Below are positions 1-8,711 of a DNA stretch of 64,000 nucleotides, one piece after another. The notes beneath the pieces are model-generated. The model saw nothing but the letters and a program-made list of their open reading frames with translations, was not told the origin of the DNA and searched no databases. Positions within the stretch are counted from its first letter, which is position 1. Each line of letters opens with the position of its first letter. The position numbers were made by a program, and so were the translations under genes. Source of the stretch: a bacterium (GTDB lineage Bacteria; Pseudomonadota; Alphaproteobacteria; Rhizobiales; Aestuariivirgaceae); assembly GCA_022842165.1 (NCBI GenBank), contig JALHQC010000011.1:1-64000 (forward strand), in the 5' to 3' direction.

Positions 1-372
1 CGTCCGCGCCGCAAAGAGCGCAAGAACATCTCCTCGGGTGTTGTTCACGTCAATTCGTCGTTCAACAACACGATGATCACCATCACCGACGTTCAGGGCA
101 ATGCCATCGTCTGGGCATCGTCCGGCAAGCTGGGCTTCAAGGGTTCGCGGAAGTCGACGCCCTATGCCGCCCAGGTCGCGGCAGAGCAGGTCGGCCGCGC
201 CGCCATGGAACATGGCATGCGCACCGTCGAAGTCGAAGTTTCGGGTCCCGGCGCTGGCCGCGAGTCCGCACTTCGCGCCCTCCAGGCCTGCGGCCTGCAG
301 GTCACTTCGATCCGCGATGTGACGCCCATTCCGCACAACGGCTGCCGCCCGCCGAAGCGCCGCCGCGTCTGA
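1..372 (+). CDS. rpsK: 30S ribosomal protein S11 (5'-truncated by window edge)
   Basis: The reading frame is open from base 1 and ends with TGA at 372. The ORF track starts only at an internal ATG at 73, but the upstream codons ([18 protein letters not shown]) are typical S11, so the true start lies before the window. S11 is a small-subunit platform protein near the E site. The visible part shows the usual core ([10 protein letters not shown]..., [14 protein letters not shown]) and the basic C-terminal tail PPKRRRV. It is followed by rpoA and rplQ in the standard alpha-operon order. Confidence 0.97.
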   Translation, partial: RPRRKERKNISSGVVHVNSSFNNTMITITDVQGNAIVWASSGKLGFKGSRKSTPYAAQVAAEQVGRAAMEHGMRTVEVEVSGPGAGRESALRALQACGLQVTSIRDVTPIPHNGCRPPKRRRV

Positions 373-473
373 GCGGCGCCGCACTTGCCCGCATTTTACG
401 GGCATGCCCTATTGATCTTTGTGAAAATGGCTCTCCCTCGGGAGAGCCGGATTTTCGACAGGAAGCAAAACAG

Positions 474-1496
474 ATGCATGTGAACCAGAAGAATTGGCAG
501 GAACTTATCCGTCCGTCGAAGCTCGACGTTCAGCCCGGCCGCGACCGCCGCCGCGTTGCCACCTTCACGGCCGAGCCGCTGGAGCGTGGCTTCGGCACGA
601 CGCTCGGCAACGCGCTGCGCCGCATCCTGCTGTCCTCGCTTCAGGGCGCCGCCGTCATCTCCGTCCACATCGACGGCGTGCTGCATGAATTCTCCTCGAT
701 CGCCGGCGTCCGCGAGGACGTGACGGACATGATCCTGAACATCAAGGAAATCGCCATTTCCATGCAGTCCGAAGGCCCCAAGCGCCTGATGCTGCGCAAG
801 GAAGGCCCCGGCACCGTCCGCGCCGGCGATATCCAGACCACGGGCGACATCCATATCCTAAATCCCGAACACGTCATCTGCACGCTGGACGAGGGCGCGG
901 AAGTCCGCATGGAATTCACCGTCAGCACCGGCAAGGGCTACGTCTCTGCCGAGCGGAACCGCCCTGAAGATGCGCCGATTGGCCTGATCCCGGTCGACTC
1001 GATCTACAGCCCGGTAAAGCGCGTGTCGTTCAAGATCGAGAACACCCGCGAGGGCCAGATCCTCGATTACGACAAGCTCATCATGACGGTCGAGACCGAT
1101 GGCTCGGTCAGCCCGGAAGACGCGGTGGCCTACGCCGCCCGCATTCTCCAAGATCAGCTCTCCGTCTTCATCAACTTCTCCGAACCCTCCAAGGCCGTGA
1201 TCGAGGAGGCCCGCCCCGAACTCGAGTTCAACGCCGCCCTTCTGAAGAAGGTCGACGAGCTGGAACTGTCGGTGCGTTCGGCAAACTGCCTGAAGAACGA
1301 TAACATCGTCTATATCGGCGACCTGATCCAGAAGACGGAAGCAGAGATGCTGCGCACTCCGAACTTCGGCCGCAAGTCGCTGAACGAGATCAAGGAAGTC
1401 CTCGCCCAGATGGGTCTGCACCTCGGTATGGAAGTGCAGAACTGGCCGCCCGAGAACATCGAAGAACTCGCTAAGAAGTACGAACAACATTATTGA
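474..1496 (+). CDS. rpoA: DNA-directed RNA polymerase subunit alpha
   Basis: This 340-residue protein has the usual length for bacterial alpha. The N-terminal dimerisation domain carries the [14 protein letters not shown] signature. A linker at about residues 235-255 leads to the C-terminal domain, which shows [13 protein letters not shown] and [10 protein letters not shown], the part that contacts UP elements and activators. The ATG follows an AGGAAGC ribosome-binding site. It sits about 100 nt after rpsK and about 50 nt before rplQ, and all three are presumably one transcript. Confidence 0.98.
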   Translation: MHVNQKNWQELIRPSKLDVQPGRDRRRVATFTAEPLERGFGTTLGNALRRILLSSLQGAAVISVHIDGVLHEFSSIAGVREDVTDMILNIKEIAISMQSEGPKRLMLRKEGPGTVRAGDIQTTGDIHILNPEHVICTLDEGAEVRMEFTVSTGKGYVSAERNRPEDAPIGLIPVDSIYSPVKRVSFKIENTREGQILDYDKLIMTVETDGSVSPEDAVAYAARILQDQLSVFINFSEPSKAVIEEARPELEFNAALLKKVDELELSVRSANCLKNDNIVYIGDLIQKTEAEMLRTPNFGRKSLNEIKEVLAQMGLHLGMEVQNWPPENIEELAKKYEQHY

Positions 1497-1549
1497 GAAC
1501 CCGAACGGCTCAGGCTAGAGGCCTGCGCCGGAATTGAAGGAGAACGGTT

Positions 1550-1975
1550 ATGCGTCATGGTTTCAGGGGTCGCCGGTTCAACCGCACGGCAGAGCATCGT
1601 CAGGCGATGTTTGCCAACATGTCGGCTGCACTCATCAAGCATGAGCAGATCGTGACCACGCTGCCCAAGGCAAAGGACCTCCGTCCCGTCGTCGAAAAGC
1701 TGGTGACGCTGGCCAAGAAGGGCGGCCTCCACTCGCGCCGCCAGGCCATGTCGGTCCTCCGCGACGAGACGCAGCTGAAGAAGCTGTTCGACGTGCTTTC
1801 AGCGCGTTACGCCGGCCGTCAGGGTGGCTACCTTCGCATCATGAAGGCAGGTTTCCGCTATGGCGACTCGGCGCCGATGGCCGTCATCGAGTTTGTCGAT
1901 CGTGACGTCAACGCCCGTGGCCTCGACTCCGGCCCGGTTCTCAACGCTGACGATACGGCAGAAGCGGCCGCCTGA
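1550..1975 (+). CDS. rplQ: 50S ribosomal protein L17
   Basis: A 141-residue L17, a large-subunit protein near the exit tunnel. The start [24 protein letters not shown] is the family signature, and the ATG follows AAGGAGAA. The C-terminal extension (about 20 residues, ending DDTAEAAA) is typical of alphaproteobacterial L17. It is the last gene of the rpsK-rpoA-rplQ block and is followed 30 nt later by a strong intrinsic terminator. Confidence 0.97.
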   Translation: MRHGFRGRRFNRTAEHRQAMFANMSAALIKHEQIVTTLPKAKDLRPVVEKLVTLAKKGGLHSRRQAMSVLRDETQLKKLFDVLSARYAGRQGGYLRIMKAGFRYGDSAPMAVIEFVDRDVNARGLDSGPVLNADDTAEAAA

Positions 1976-2003
1976 TCGGCCCTTTCATAACGGTTCGAAA
2001 AGA

Positions 2004-2028
2004 GGGTGGCTTTGGCCGCCCTTTTTTT
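2004..2028 (+). terminator. Intrinsic terminator after rplQ
   Basis: Stem GGGTGGC/GCCGCCC (one G-T pair) with loop TTTG is followed by seven T residues. It lies just downstream of rplQ and closes the ribosomal-protein/rpoA transcript. Confidence 0.85.
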
Positions 2029-2131
2029 GTTAGGGCATCCAGCCGTGGCTCGGCTCTTGCAATGCAATTTCCTTAGCAGACTGTTTCAAAATGAGACGTT
2101 TGGCTGCTAAGCTGGTGGTTTGCAGGGGCCG

Positions 2132-2854
2132 ATGCACAGTCGATTCGACATCTTCTCGGAGACGGTGAAACCGTTCGTCAACACAGACGAGTCGGCCTCA
2201 TATCTGCGCGCCGCCAGGCAGCGCTTCAACGTTCTGAACCTGTCCTACTGGTTTCTCGGCACCAGCAATCGCATCCCCGACAAGCTCACCTGGCTCTCGA
2301 CCTATGACGAGCGCTACATGTCGATCTATCTGCGCGACATGTCGCCCCTCGGGGATCCCGCCTTCGACCTGTGTTTTCAGCGCTTGCTGCCTGTGGACTG
2401 GGCCGAAGTCAGAACCTCGCATGAGGAAGTCAATCCGATGCACTCGATCGCCGAGAGTTTTGGCGTCGGGCGGCATGGCATATCGATTCCGATCCGTGAG
2501 ATCGGCCAGGGCGATGCGATGTTCTCGATCAACTTCGATTGCGACGACCATCACTGGAACGAGATGCGCGTCGAGATTCTTCGCAGCATGCATCTCTTCG
2601 CGCACTACTTTCATCAGCGCATGAAAGACGTGATCATCGGCCGCCCGGCCAGTGCTGACTATGATTTGAGCCCGCGTGAGCGCGAGGTTCTGAAATGGGC
2701 CGCGGAAGGCAAGACGGCATGGGAGACGGCCCAGCTCCTCCGTGTCAGCGAGCGCGCCATTCGTCTCTACACGGAAAACGCCATGAACAAGCTGCGCGCC
2801 AAGACCAAGACCCAGGCCGTGGCCATCGCCGTCAAGAACGAAGTCCTCAACTGA
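2132..2854 (+). CDS. LuxR-family transcriptional regulator with autoinducer-binding domain, no adjacent luxI (solo)
   Basis: From ATG 2132 this is 240 residues; a TTG at 2120 would add four. The N-terminal half matches an acyl-homoserine-lactone (AHL) binding domain and the C-terminal about 65 residues are a LuxR helix-turn-helix (LSPREREVLKWAAEG... ERAIRLYTENAMNKL). Aligned without gaps to TraR, the pocket residues Tyr61, Asp70, Pro71 and Trp85 are present (here Y66, D75, P76, W90), but the Trp57 position is Tyr (Y62). No AHL-synthase gene lies nearby, so this is an orphan receptor. It ends four bases from the convergent decarboxylase gene. Its ligand is unknown; the family call is firm. Confidence 0.88.
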   Translation: MHSRFDIFSETVKPFVNTDESASYLRAARQRFNVLNLSYWFLGTSNRIPDKLTWLSTYDERYMSIYLRDMSPLGDPAFDLCFQRLLPVDWAEVRTSHEEVNPMHSIAESFGVGRHGISIPIREIGQGDAMFSINFDCDDHHWNEMRVEILRSMHLFAHYFHQRMKDVIIGRPASADYDLSPREREVLKWAAEGKTAWETAQLLRVSERAIRLYTENAMNKLRAKTKTQAVAIAVKNEVLN

Positions 2855-2858
2855 GATT

Positions 2859-4046
2859 TCAGCCGTTGAACACCTTGTCCACCGGGATGACCGGATGGCT
2901 GCCATAGCCATTGAACATGGTCGAAGTGGCGATGCCATAGGCACCGATCGTCCCGAACTCGATGAAATCCTCGTCGCGCAGCGCTGCCGGAAGATCGAGC
3001 TTGCTGGGCAGAACGTCGAGCGGATCGCAGGTCGGCCCGAACACTTTCCATGCCTTCGTCTCGCCCTCCAGAACCTTGCCGTCGCGGATGGCGCGAAACG
3101 GCGGCTGAAGCTCCGGCACCTGCATGAACTCCATCAGCCCGCCATAGACGCCATCATTGATGAAGATGTCGTCGCCATCGGTGCAAACGAGTTTCACCCG
3201 CGTCAGCAGCGACATGCTGGTCGCCACCAAGCCGCGGCCCGGTTCGCATTCGAGTTCGGGCTCGGTGCCCTTGCCGAAAAACCGCGTGGCGGCATCGGCA
3301 ATTGCGGTGAAGAAATTCTGCAAGGGCGCTGGTTTGCTGTGCGGATAGCTGGCCGGAAAGCCGCCGCCCACATTGAGCTTGCCCACATGCACGCCGGCCA
3401 GCTTCGCAATCCGCGCCGCCGCCTCGATATGGCGCACATAGACCTGCGGATCGCGCGATTGCGAACCGGGATGGAACGTCAGCGCCGGCACATAGCCGCG
3501 CCGGTCGATATCCTGCAGAAGTTCGATGGCGATGTGTTCGGGCGCACCGAACTTCGTCGAGAAATCATGCGCCGATGACGTGCGCTCGCGCGGCAGCACG
3601 AAGCGCACGGCCAGTTCCACCGTCCGGTCGTCACCGACGATTTCGGCGATCTTGCGAACCTCTTCGCGCGCATCGACCGCAAAACGCCGGCAGCCGTGCT
3701 TGTGGTAGGCATCCGATATCTCGCGCCGCGACTTGACCGGGTTGTGATAGTGGAAATGCGCGTCGCGTTGAACGCCATGGATCATCGCCATCTCATGAAC
3801 GGAGGCGACATCCCAATGCTTCAGCCCGGCGGCCGCCAGCGCTATGGCGACATCCTTGGAAGGGTTGGATTTGACGGCAAAACTCACCGTGCCCGGAAAC
3901 CCCGCCGTGAAGACGGCGAGCCGCTCGCGAAGGGCTTCAGCGCTGAAGCAGAATACGGCTTCTTCCGGCTGCAGCACGCGCGCGACTTCAAGGGCATCGG
4001 CATAGTGCGGCGTGGAGATGACGTTCAGGGCGGACGCAACGGCCAT
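2859..4046 (-). CDS. PLP-dependent ornithine/lysine-type decarboxylase (alanine-racemase fold)
   Basis: A 395-residue fold-III decarboxylase of the eukaryotic-type ODC family, predicted to make putrescine from ornithine (possibly cadaverine from lysine). Visible motifs are the PLP lysine in FAVKSNPS, the glycine loop GGGFP, EPGR (phosphate contact), FGPTCDPLD (substrate-side Cys/Asp) and NDGVYGG near the C terminus. The ORF track extends to 4328, but ATG 4046 has an ideal GGAGG seven bases upstream, so I choose it. The gene is divergent from an Lrp-type regulator, a likely controller. Ornithine is favoured, but ornithine versus lysine specificity cannot be settled here. Confidence 0.9.
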   Translation of the reverse strand: MAVASALNVISTPHYADALEVARVLQPEEAVFCFSAEALRERLAVFTAGFPGTVSFAVKSNPSKDVAIALAAAGLKHWDVASVHEMAMIHGVQRDAHFHYHNPVKSRREISDAYHKHGCRRFAVDAREEVRKIAEIVGDDRTVELAVRFVLPRERTSSAHDFSTKFGAPEHIAIELLQDIDRRGYVPALTFHPGSQSRDPQVYVRHIEAAARIAKLAGVHVGKLNVGGGFPASYPHSKPAPLQNFFTAIADAATRFFGKGTEPELECEPGRGLVATSMSLLTRVKLVCTDGDDIFINDGVYGGLMEFMQVPELQPPFRAIRDGKVLEGETKAWKVFGPTCDPLDVLPSKLDLPAALRDEDFIEFGTIGAYGIATSTMFNGYGSHPVIPVDKVFNG

Positions 4047-4179
4047 AGAAACCTCCATCGGCGACGGGATCGAAATCAGATGCTCACATACGCGCCGTGA
4101 TGATTGGTTTACACACGGCATTATGCTGAAATATGACGGTTGAGTCGTCTGACTGACGAAGGAAGCACCATTTAGACGA

Positions 4180-4617
4180 ATGACCCAGGTCACCGCCAAG
4201 GATGAGGAGCTGATTGCCCTCCTGAAGGCCGACGCACGCGAACCCGTGGCTGCCCTGGCGCGGAAGCTTGGCCTGTCGCGCACCACCGTGCAGGACAGGC
4301 TGCGGCGGCTCGAGGAATCAGGCGTCATCGCCGCCTATTCGATCCGTCTTTCCCGGGAAATGGACCAGGGCGGCATGCGCGCCTTCGTGACGCTGGCCAT
4401 AGAGCCGCGCCGCCAGGTGGAAATCGCCCGCATGCTGTCGCGCTTCCCCCAGATCGAGACGCTGCACACCCTCAGCGGAAAATTCGACCTGATCGCCCAG
4501 GTCAAGACCTCGTCGTCAGAGGCGATGGACCGCCTGATCGATGATATTGGACAGCTGCCGGGAATCACCCGGATCGAGACTTCGGTCATCTTGTCGACAA
4601 AGCTTGATCGCAGATAG
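4180..4617 (+). CDS. Lrp/AsnC-family transcriptional regulator
   Basis: 145 residues. An N-terminal winged HTH (ELIALLKADAREPVAALARKLGLSRTTVQDRLRRLEESGVI) is followed by the alpha-beta RAM/Lrp ligand domain (GKFDLIAQVKTSSSEAMDRLIDDIGQLPGI). Family members form octamers and sense amino acids. It is divergent from the ornithine-type decarboxylase with 133 bp between starts, so it probably regulates that gene and itself. Downstream, the HtrA protease gene starts 27 nt later. Confidence 0.92.
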   Translation: MTQVTAKDEELIALLKADAREPVAALARKLGLSRTTVQDRLRRLEESGVIAAYSIRLSREMDQGGMRAFVTLAIEPRRQVEIARMLSRFPQIETLHTLSGKFDLIAQVKTSSSEAMDRLIDDIGQLPGITRIETSVILSTKLDRR

Positions 4618-4644
4618 GGGCAGCTTGTGCCCGTGAGGAGAGAA

Positions 4645-6042
4645 ATGCGTTTTTTGATCGGCCTGATCGCCGTGGTTTTGTTGGCGGCCGCACCTTTCGC
4701 GCGCGCCGAGGATGTGGTGCCGCAATCCCGGCTCGACGTGCAGATGTCCTTCGCGCCGGTCGTGCGCAAAACCGCACCCGCCGTCGTCAACGTCTTTGCC
4801 CAGCGCATGGTAGCCAGCCGGGAGAACCGCTATTTCGATGATCCCTTCTTCCGCCGGTTCTTCGGCGATGATGGCACCTTCGGCCGCCCGCGAGAGCGTG
4901 TTCAGAACTCGCTGGGCTCCGGCGTCATCGTCGATCCTGCCGGGATCATCATTACCAACAACCATGTCATCGCCAATGGCACCGACATCAAGGTGGTGCT
5001 GGCGGACCGCCGCGAGTTCGAAGCGCGTGTATTGCTCACCGATCCCCGCACCGACCTAGCGGTCCTCAAGATCGACGTGCCGGACGAGGAACTTCCCGCG
5101 CTCGAACTGGGCGATTCTGACGCGCTCGAAGTTGGCGATCTCGTCCTCGCCATCGGCAATCCCTTCGGCGTGGGGCAGACGGTCACCAGCGGCATCGTCT
5201 CGGCCCTGGCGCGCACCAAGGTGGGCGTCAGCGACTATCAGTTCTTCATCCAGACCGACGCCGCCATCAATCCCGGCAATTCCGGCGGCGCGCTCGTCAG
5301 CATGGCAGGCGAACTCGTCGGCATCAACACGGCGATATTTTCGCGCGGCGGCGGCTCGATCGGCATTGGCTTTGCCATCCCCACCAACATGGTGCGCACC
5401 GTCGTCGCCACCGCCGAGAGCGGCAGCGATGCGATCCGAAGGCCGTGGCTTGGCGTCGACTTGCAGGATGTCACGGCCGATATCGCATCCTCTCTCGGCA
5501 TGGCGCGTCCGGAAGGAGCGCTCATCATCAACCTTCATCCCGAAAGCCCGCTTCTGAAATCGGGCCTGAAGCGCGGCGACGTCATTCTGGCGATCGAAGG
5601 AAAGCCGGTGGAGAGCGCCCAGGAACTGGGCTACCGCGTTGCCACCACGGCGATTGGTTCCACCACCATCATCGAGTACCAGCGCGATGGCGAACGCCGT
5701 GAAACGCAATTGACGATGGTGGCCGCCCCCGAAACCGTGGACCGCAAGGACACCCTCATCGAAGGCCGCAATCCGCTCGCGGGCGCCACGGTAGCAAATC
5801 TTTCACCGGCCGTGGCAGACGAGCTTGGCATACCCTCGTCTCTCAAGGGCGTCGTGGCGCTGAATGTGGAGCAGGGCCCGGCCATGCGTTTCTTCAAGAA
5901 GGGCGACCTGATCCTTGAGGTCAACGGCAACGACATCGACAGCGTTGAAACTCTGACGTCCGTCCTCAAGGCCAACGAGGGTTTCTGGCGCATCACACTC
6001 AGCCGACGTGGGCGCATCCTGAAGCTTGCCGTCGGCGGCTGA
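4645..6042 (+). CDS. HtrA/DegP-family periplasmic serine protease
   Basis: 465 residues from ATG 4645, which has GAGGAG five bases upstream; the ORF track's GTG at 4627 lacks a site. A signal peptide (MRFLIGLIAVVLLAAAPFARA) sends it to the periplasm. The trypsin-like domain has the complete triad: His107 (TNNHVI), Asp137 (DPRTDLAVLKID) and Ser213 (NPGNSGG). Two PDZ domains follow, at about 285-375 and 385-460. Family members degrade or chaperone misfolded envelope proteins. The stop overlaps the rarA start (TGATG), so the two are cotranscribed. Whether it is DegP, DegQ or DegS type cannot be decided; two PDZ domains argue against DegS. Confidence 0.93.
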   Translation: MRFLIGLIAVVLLAAAPFARAEDVVPQSRLDVQMSFAPVVRKTAPAVVNVFAQRMVASRENRYFDDPFFRRFFGDDGTFGRPRERVQNSLGSGVIVDPAGIIITNNHVIANGTDIKVVLADRREFEARVLLTDPRTDLAVLKIDVPDEELPALELGDSDALEVGDLVLAIGNPFGVGQTVTSGIVSALARTKVGVSDYQFFIQTDAAINPGNSGGALVSMAGELVGINTAIFSRGGGSIGIGFAIPTNMVRTVVATAESGSDAIRRPWLGVDLQDVTADIASSLGMARPEGALIINLHPESPLLKSGLKRGDVILAIEGKPVESAQELGYRVATTAIGSTTIIEYQRDGERRETQLTMVAAPETVDRKDTLIEGRNPLAGATVANLSPAVADELGIPSSLKGVVALNVEQGPAMRFFKKGDLILEVNGNDIDSVETLTSVLKANEGFWRITLSRRGRILKLAVGG

Positions 6043-7352
6043 TGTCGAACCTGTTCCAAGCGGCCGGCATGGGGAAGGACGCGCCGCGTCCCCTTGCCGA
6101 CCGCCTGCGCCCGCAGAGGCTGACGGATGTAGTAGGCCAGGATCACCTTGTCGGTGCGGATGGCGTGCTCACCCGCATGCTGGCGGCGGGCCGCATCCCC
6201 TCGATTATCCTGTGGGGTCCGCCTGGCACGGGCAAGACCACCATCGCACGGCTGCTCGCCGGAGAAACCGGCCTTGCTTTCGAGCAGATATCGGCGATCT
6301 TTTCGGGCGTCGCCGATCTGAAGAAGATGTTCGAACAGGCCCGCATCCGCCGCGAGCAGGGCAGGGGGACGCTGCTTTTTGTCGATGAAATCCATCGCTT
6401 CAACAAGTCCCAGCAGGATTCCTTCCTCCCTTATGTGGAAGACGGCACGATCATTTTGGTCGGCGCCACGACCGAGAACCCATCTTTCGAATTGAACGGC
6501 GCGCTATTGTCGCGGGCGCAGGTACTGGTTCTGAACCGGCTGGATGCCGATGCCATGCAGGCCCTGATCCGCCGCGCCGAAGTGTTCGAGCGCCGCACGC
6601 TTCCCGCCGATGAGCCGGCCCGCGATGCCATGATCGGCATGGCCGATGGCGATGGCCGCTATTTTCTCAACATGCTGGAAGAAGTCTTCGCCGCGGTGCC
6701 GGAGGGTGGTGCCCCCCTCGACACGGCAACGCTCGCCCGCACCGTGCAGCAGCGCATGCCGCTATACGACAAGGCGGCGGATGGGCATTACAACCTCATC
6801 TCCGCACTTCATAAATCCGTACGCGGATCAGATCCCGACGCGGCACTTTACTATCTGGCGCGCATGCTGGTAGCGGGTGAAGATCCGCTCTTCATCGCGC
6901 GCCGTCTGGTCCGCATGGCGAACGAGGACATCGGTCTCGCCGATCCCGAGGCTGTAAAACAGGCACTGGCTGCCAAGGACACGTTCGATTTTCTGGGCAG
7001 TCCGGAAGGCGAACTCGCACTCGCCCAGGCGACTGTCTACATCGCGACTGCGCCGAAATCGAATGCGCTCTACACCGCCTTCAAAGCCGCCATGGAGCGC
7101 GCGAAGCAGACTGGCTCGCTGATGCCGCCGAAGATCATCCTCAACGCGCCGACGAAGCTGATGAAGCAGCAGGAATACGGTTCGGGCTATCGCTATGATC
7201 ACGACCAGCCCGATGCCTTCTCCGGCCAGAACTATTTCCCCGATGGCATGGGCCGCGAGCAATACTATCAGCCCGTCGAACGCGGCTTCGAGCGCGAAGT
7301 GAAGCGGCGTCTCGACTACTGGTCGAAGCTCCGTAAGGAACGCGGAGGCTGA
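6042..7352 (+). CDS. rarA: Replication-associated recombination protein A (RarA/MgsA AAA+ ATPase)
   Basis: 436 residues, the normal size. Walker A is GPPGTGKTTIARLL, Walker B is LLFVDEIHRFNKSQQD, and sensor 1 is LVGATTENPSFELN. The C-terminal clamp-loader-like region carries KSVRGSDPDAALYYLARML and the MGREQYYQPVERGFE block. RarA acts at stalled forks and gaps together with SSB. It is translationally coupled to the upstream protease gene. Confidence 0.96.
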   Translation: MSNLFQAAGMGKDAPRPLADRLRPQRLTDVVGQDHLVGADGVLTRMLAAGRIPSIILWGPPGTGKTTIARLLAGETGLAFEQISAIFSGVADLKKMFEQARIRREQGRGTLLFVDEIHRFNKSQQDSFLPYVEDGTIILVGATTENPSFELNGALLSRAQVLVLNRLDADAMQALIRRAEVFERRTLPADEPARDAMIGMADGDGRYFLNMLEEVFAAVPEGGAPLDTATLARTVQQRMPLYDKAADGHYNLISALHKSVRGSDPDAALYYLARMLVAGEDPLFIARRLVRMANEDIGLADPEAVKQALAAKDTFDFLGSPEGELALAQATVYIATAPKSNALYTAFKAAMERAKQTGSLMPPKIILNAPTKLMKQQEYGSGYRYDHDQPDAFSGQNYFPDGMGREQYYQPVERGFEREVKRRLDYWSKLRKERGG

Positions 7353-7455
7353 CAAGTCACTGACGCGGCCTGTCGGCCTCTCATCATCGGCAATCCTGCA
7401 TGGTGCGTGGGCGTTCAAGGGGAACGCCACTGCCAACCGACAGGAGAACCGCACC

Positions 7456-7656
7456 ATGAAGACAATCGCATCTGGCCTTTTGGCCGCTGTCCTCGCCCTT
7501 GCTATCGCAGGCCCGGCAGCCGCGGCCACACACAAGCCCGCCGGTTTCAATGCCGATGCAGGAACTGTGGTCGTCGAACGCCGCAAGAAGCGCGTCAAGG
7601 GCGGTTCCGGCTGCGACGATCCGGGAGATGTGGCCGAACACCCCGAATGCCGGTGA
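7456..7656 (+). CDS. Small secreted protein of unknown function
   Basis: 66 residues with a clear signal peptide (cleavage expected after GPAAAA). The mature part is short and basic (VVVERRKKRVKGGSGCDDPGD) with two cysteines, C-terminal end EHPECR. ATG follows CAGGAGAACCGCACC, a good ribosome-binding site. A hairpin GGCGTTC/GAACGCC lies at 7410-7428 in its leader, and a terminator-like hairpin follows it. I do not recognise the family. Confidence 0.7.
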   Translation: MKTIASGLLAAVLALAIAGPAAAATHKPAGFNADAGTVVVERRKKRVKGGSGCDDPGDVAEHPECR

Positions 7657-7680
7657 ACTGAAGAGAATTCGCCAAACAGA

Positions 7681-7706
7681 AATGGCCGGGTCACCCCGGC
7701 CATTTT
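7681..7706. terminator. Hairpin between convergent genes, probable bidirectional terminator
   Basis: Perfect 10-bp arms AATGGCCGGG/CCCGGCCATT with a four-base loop, followed by a short T run. It sits between the convergent small secreted-protein gene and doxX, so it can end transcripts from both sides. The T tract is short, so efficiency is uncertain. Confidence 0.65.
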
Positions 7707-7726
7707 GCATCGTGGATAAATGTCGA

Positions 7727-8125
7727 TCAGGCGCGCTTGGCGTCCACGCTCCACGACCCGGGGCCGGATGCGGCAAAGTACAGGAACACGAAGCAGTACA
7801 GGATCGCCAGTTCGCCGCCGTTGAGGATCGGATAGAAGCCGGCCGGCGCGTGGAACATGAAGTAGGCCACGGCCATCATGCCGGAGAGAACGAAAGCCGT
7901 CAGCCTGGTGAACAGGCCGATGACGATGAGGATGCCGCCGACAATTTCGATGATGCCGCCGATGCCGAAGAGCGAGGCAATCGGCACCCCGTCCTTGAAC
8001 ATCTCGACCATGGGCCACTGGAGCAGTTTCGCCGTGCCATGTGCCAGGAACAACAGCCCGGTCACGATGCGGAGGACCGACAGGAGAGGGCCGGACCAGG
8101 ATGCAGGAATAATTCCGAAGTTCAT
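7727..8125 (-). CDS. DoxX-family inner-membrane protein
   Basis: 132 residues from the ATG at 8125, preceded by AAAGGCGAC; the ORF-track start 42 nt upstream (8167) has no site. Four hydrophobic helices and the family pattern LRIVTGLLFLAHGTAKL... LFGIGGIIEIVGGILIVIGLFTR identify DoxX/SURF4-like proteins. These are small quinone-associated or redox-linked membrane proteins whose exact role is mostly unknown. The AT-rich upstream region contains two GTTACC copies (as read on the minus strand) that could be regulatory. Confidence 0.88.
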   Translation of the reverse strand: MNFGIIPASWSGPLLSVLRIVTGLLFLAHGTAKLLQWPMVEMFKDGVPIASLFGIGGIIEIVGGILIVIGLFTRLTAFVLSGMMAVAYFMFHAPAGFYPILNGGELAILYCFVFLYFAASGPGSWSVDAKRA

Positions 8126-8232
8126 TGTGTCGCCTTTGTTTGTTATTGGTAACTGCCGCATACACAATTAATGTTTCGGTAACAACCTGTATTACTGATA
8201 AAGTTTGCGTGATCTGTAATCAGTTTAACAAA

Positions 8233-8706
8233 TCAATCGGATAGAACAGGTATCCGAAGCAGCATCTCAACATAGGCGGCTGGAATGCTGTTTTCCAGCG
8301 CCCCGGTATGGATCAGGCCATGGTAGTGCGCGCTGGGTGAGAATATGCCCTGTTGCGGGGTGGCGACATAGGTCAGGCACTGCACCGGAATAGTGCCATC
8401 CTTCAGCACCTGCACCTGACGGCGATTGTAATTGTTGAGGTGAGGCGCGCGCCGCGGGTCACATCCCTCGTGGCGATCCAGCGCCACAAGATCTGCGGGG
8501 TCCATCTGGTAGATGACACCCCACACATGGCTCGCCCCGCAGGCCTCGACGCTTGCCGCCCCGCAGTTCCGCTTGGTCGAATAGCGCGGAAACACCAGCC
8601 GGTAGCCATCGAGCCTGCCGATTCCCGCCCGCGGACTGGCCGGGCAGCGCTCGGCCATCTGTGCCAGCGACATGTTGGAGCCATAGGCGAAATAAAGATC
8701 GGTCAA
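8233..8706 (-). CDS. Gamma-glutamylcyclotransferase-like (AIG2/GGCT fold) protein, TTG start
   Basis: 157 residues when begun at TTG 8706. The YFAYGSNM loop, which binds the gamma-glutamyl group, must lie at the N terminus, and no ATG or GTG precedes it outside the uvrA overlap. A GGAG lies about ten bases upstream of the TTG. The predicted catalytic Glu is in ALDRHEGCD. The family cleaves gamma-glutamyl amines or peptides to 5-oxoproline. The gene follows uvrA by five bases and is probably cotranscribed with it. Its substrate is unknown. Confidence 0.82.
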   Translation of the reverse strand: MTDLYFAYGSNMSLAQMAERCPASPRAGIGRLDGYRLVFPRYSTKRNCGAASVEACGASHVWGVIYQMDPADLVALDRHEGCDPRRAPHLNNYNRRQVQVLKDGTIPVQCLTYVATPQQGIFSPSAHYHGLIHTGALENSIPAAYVEMLLRIPVLSD

Positions 8707-8711
8707 GCCCG

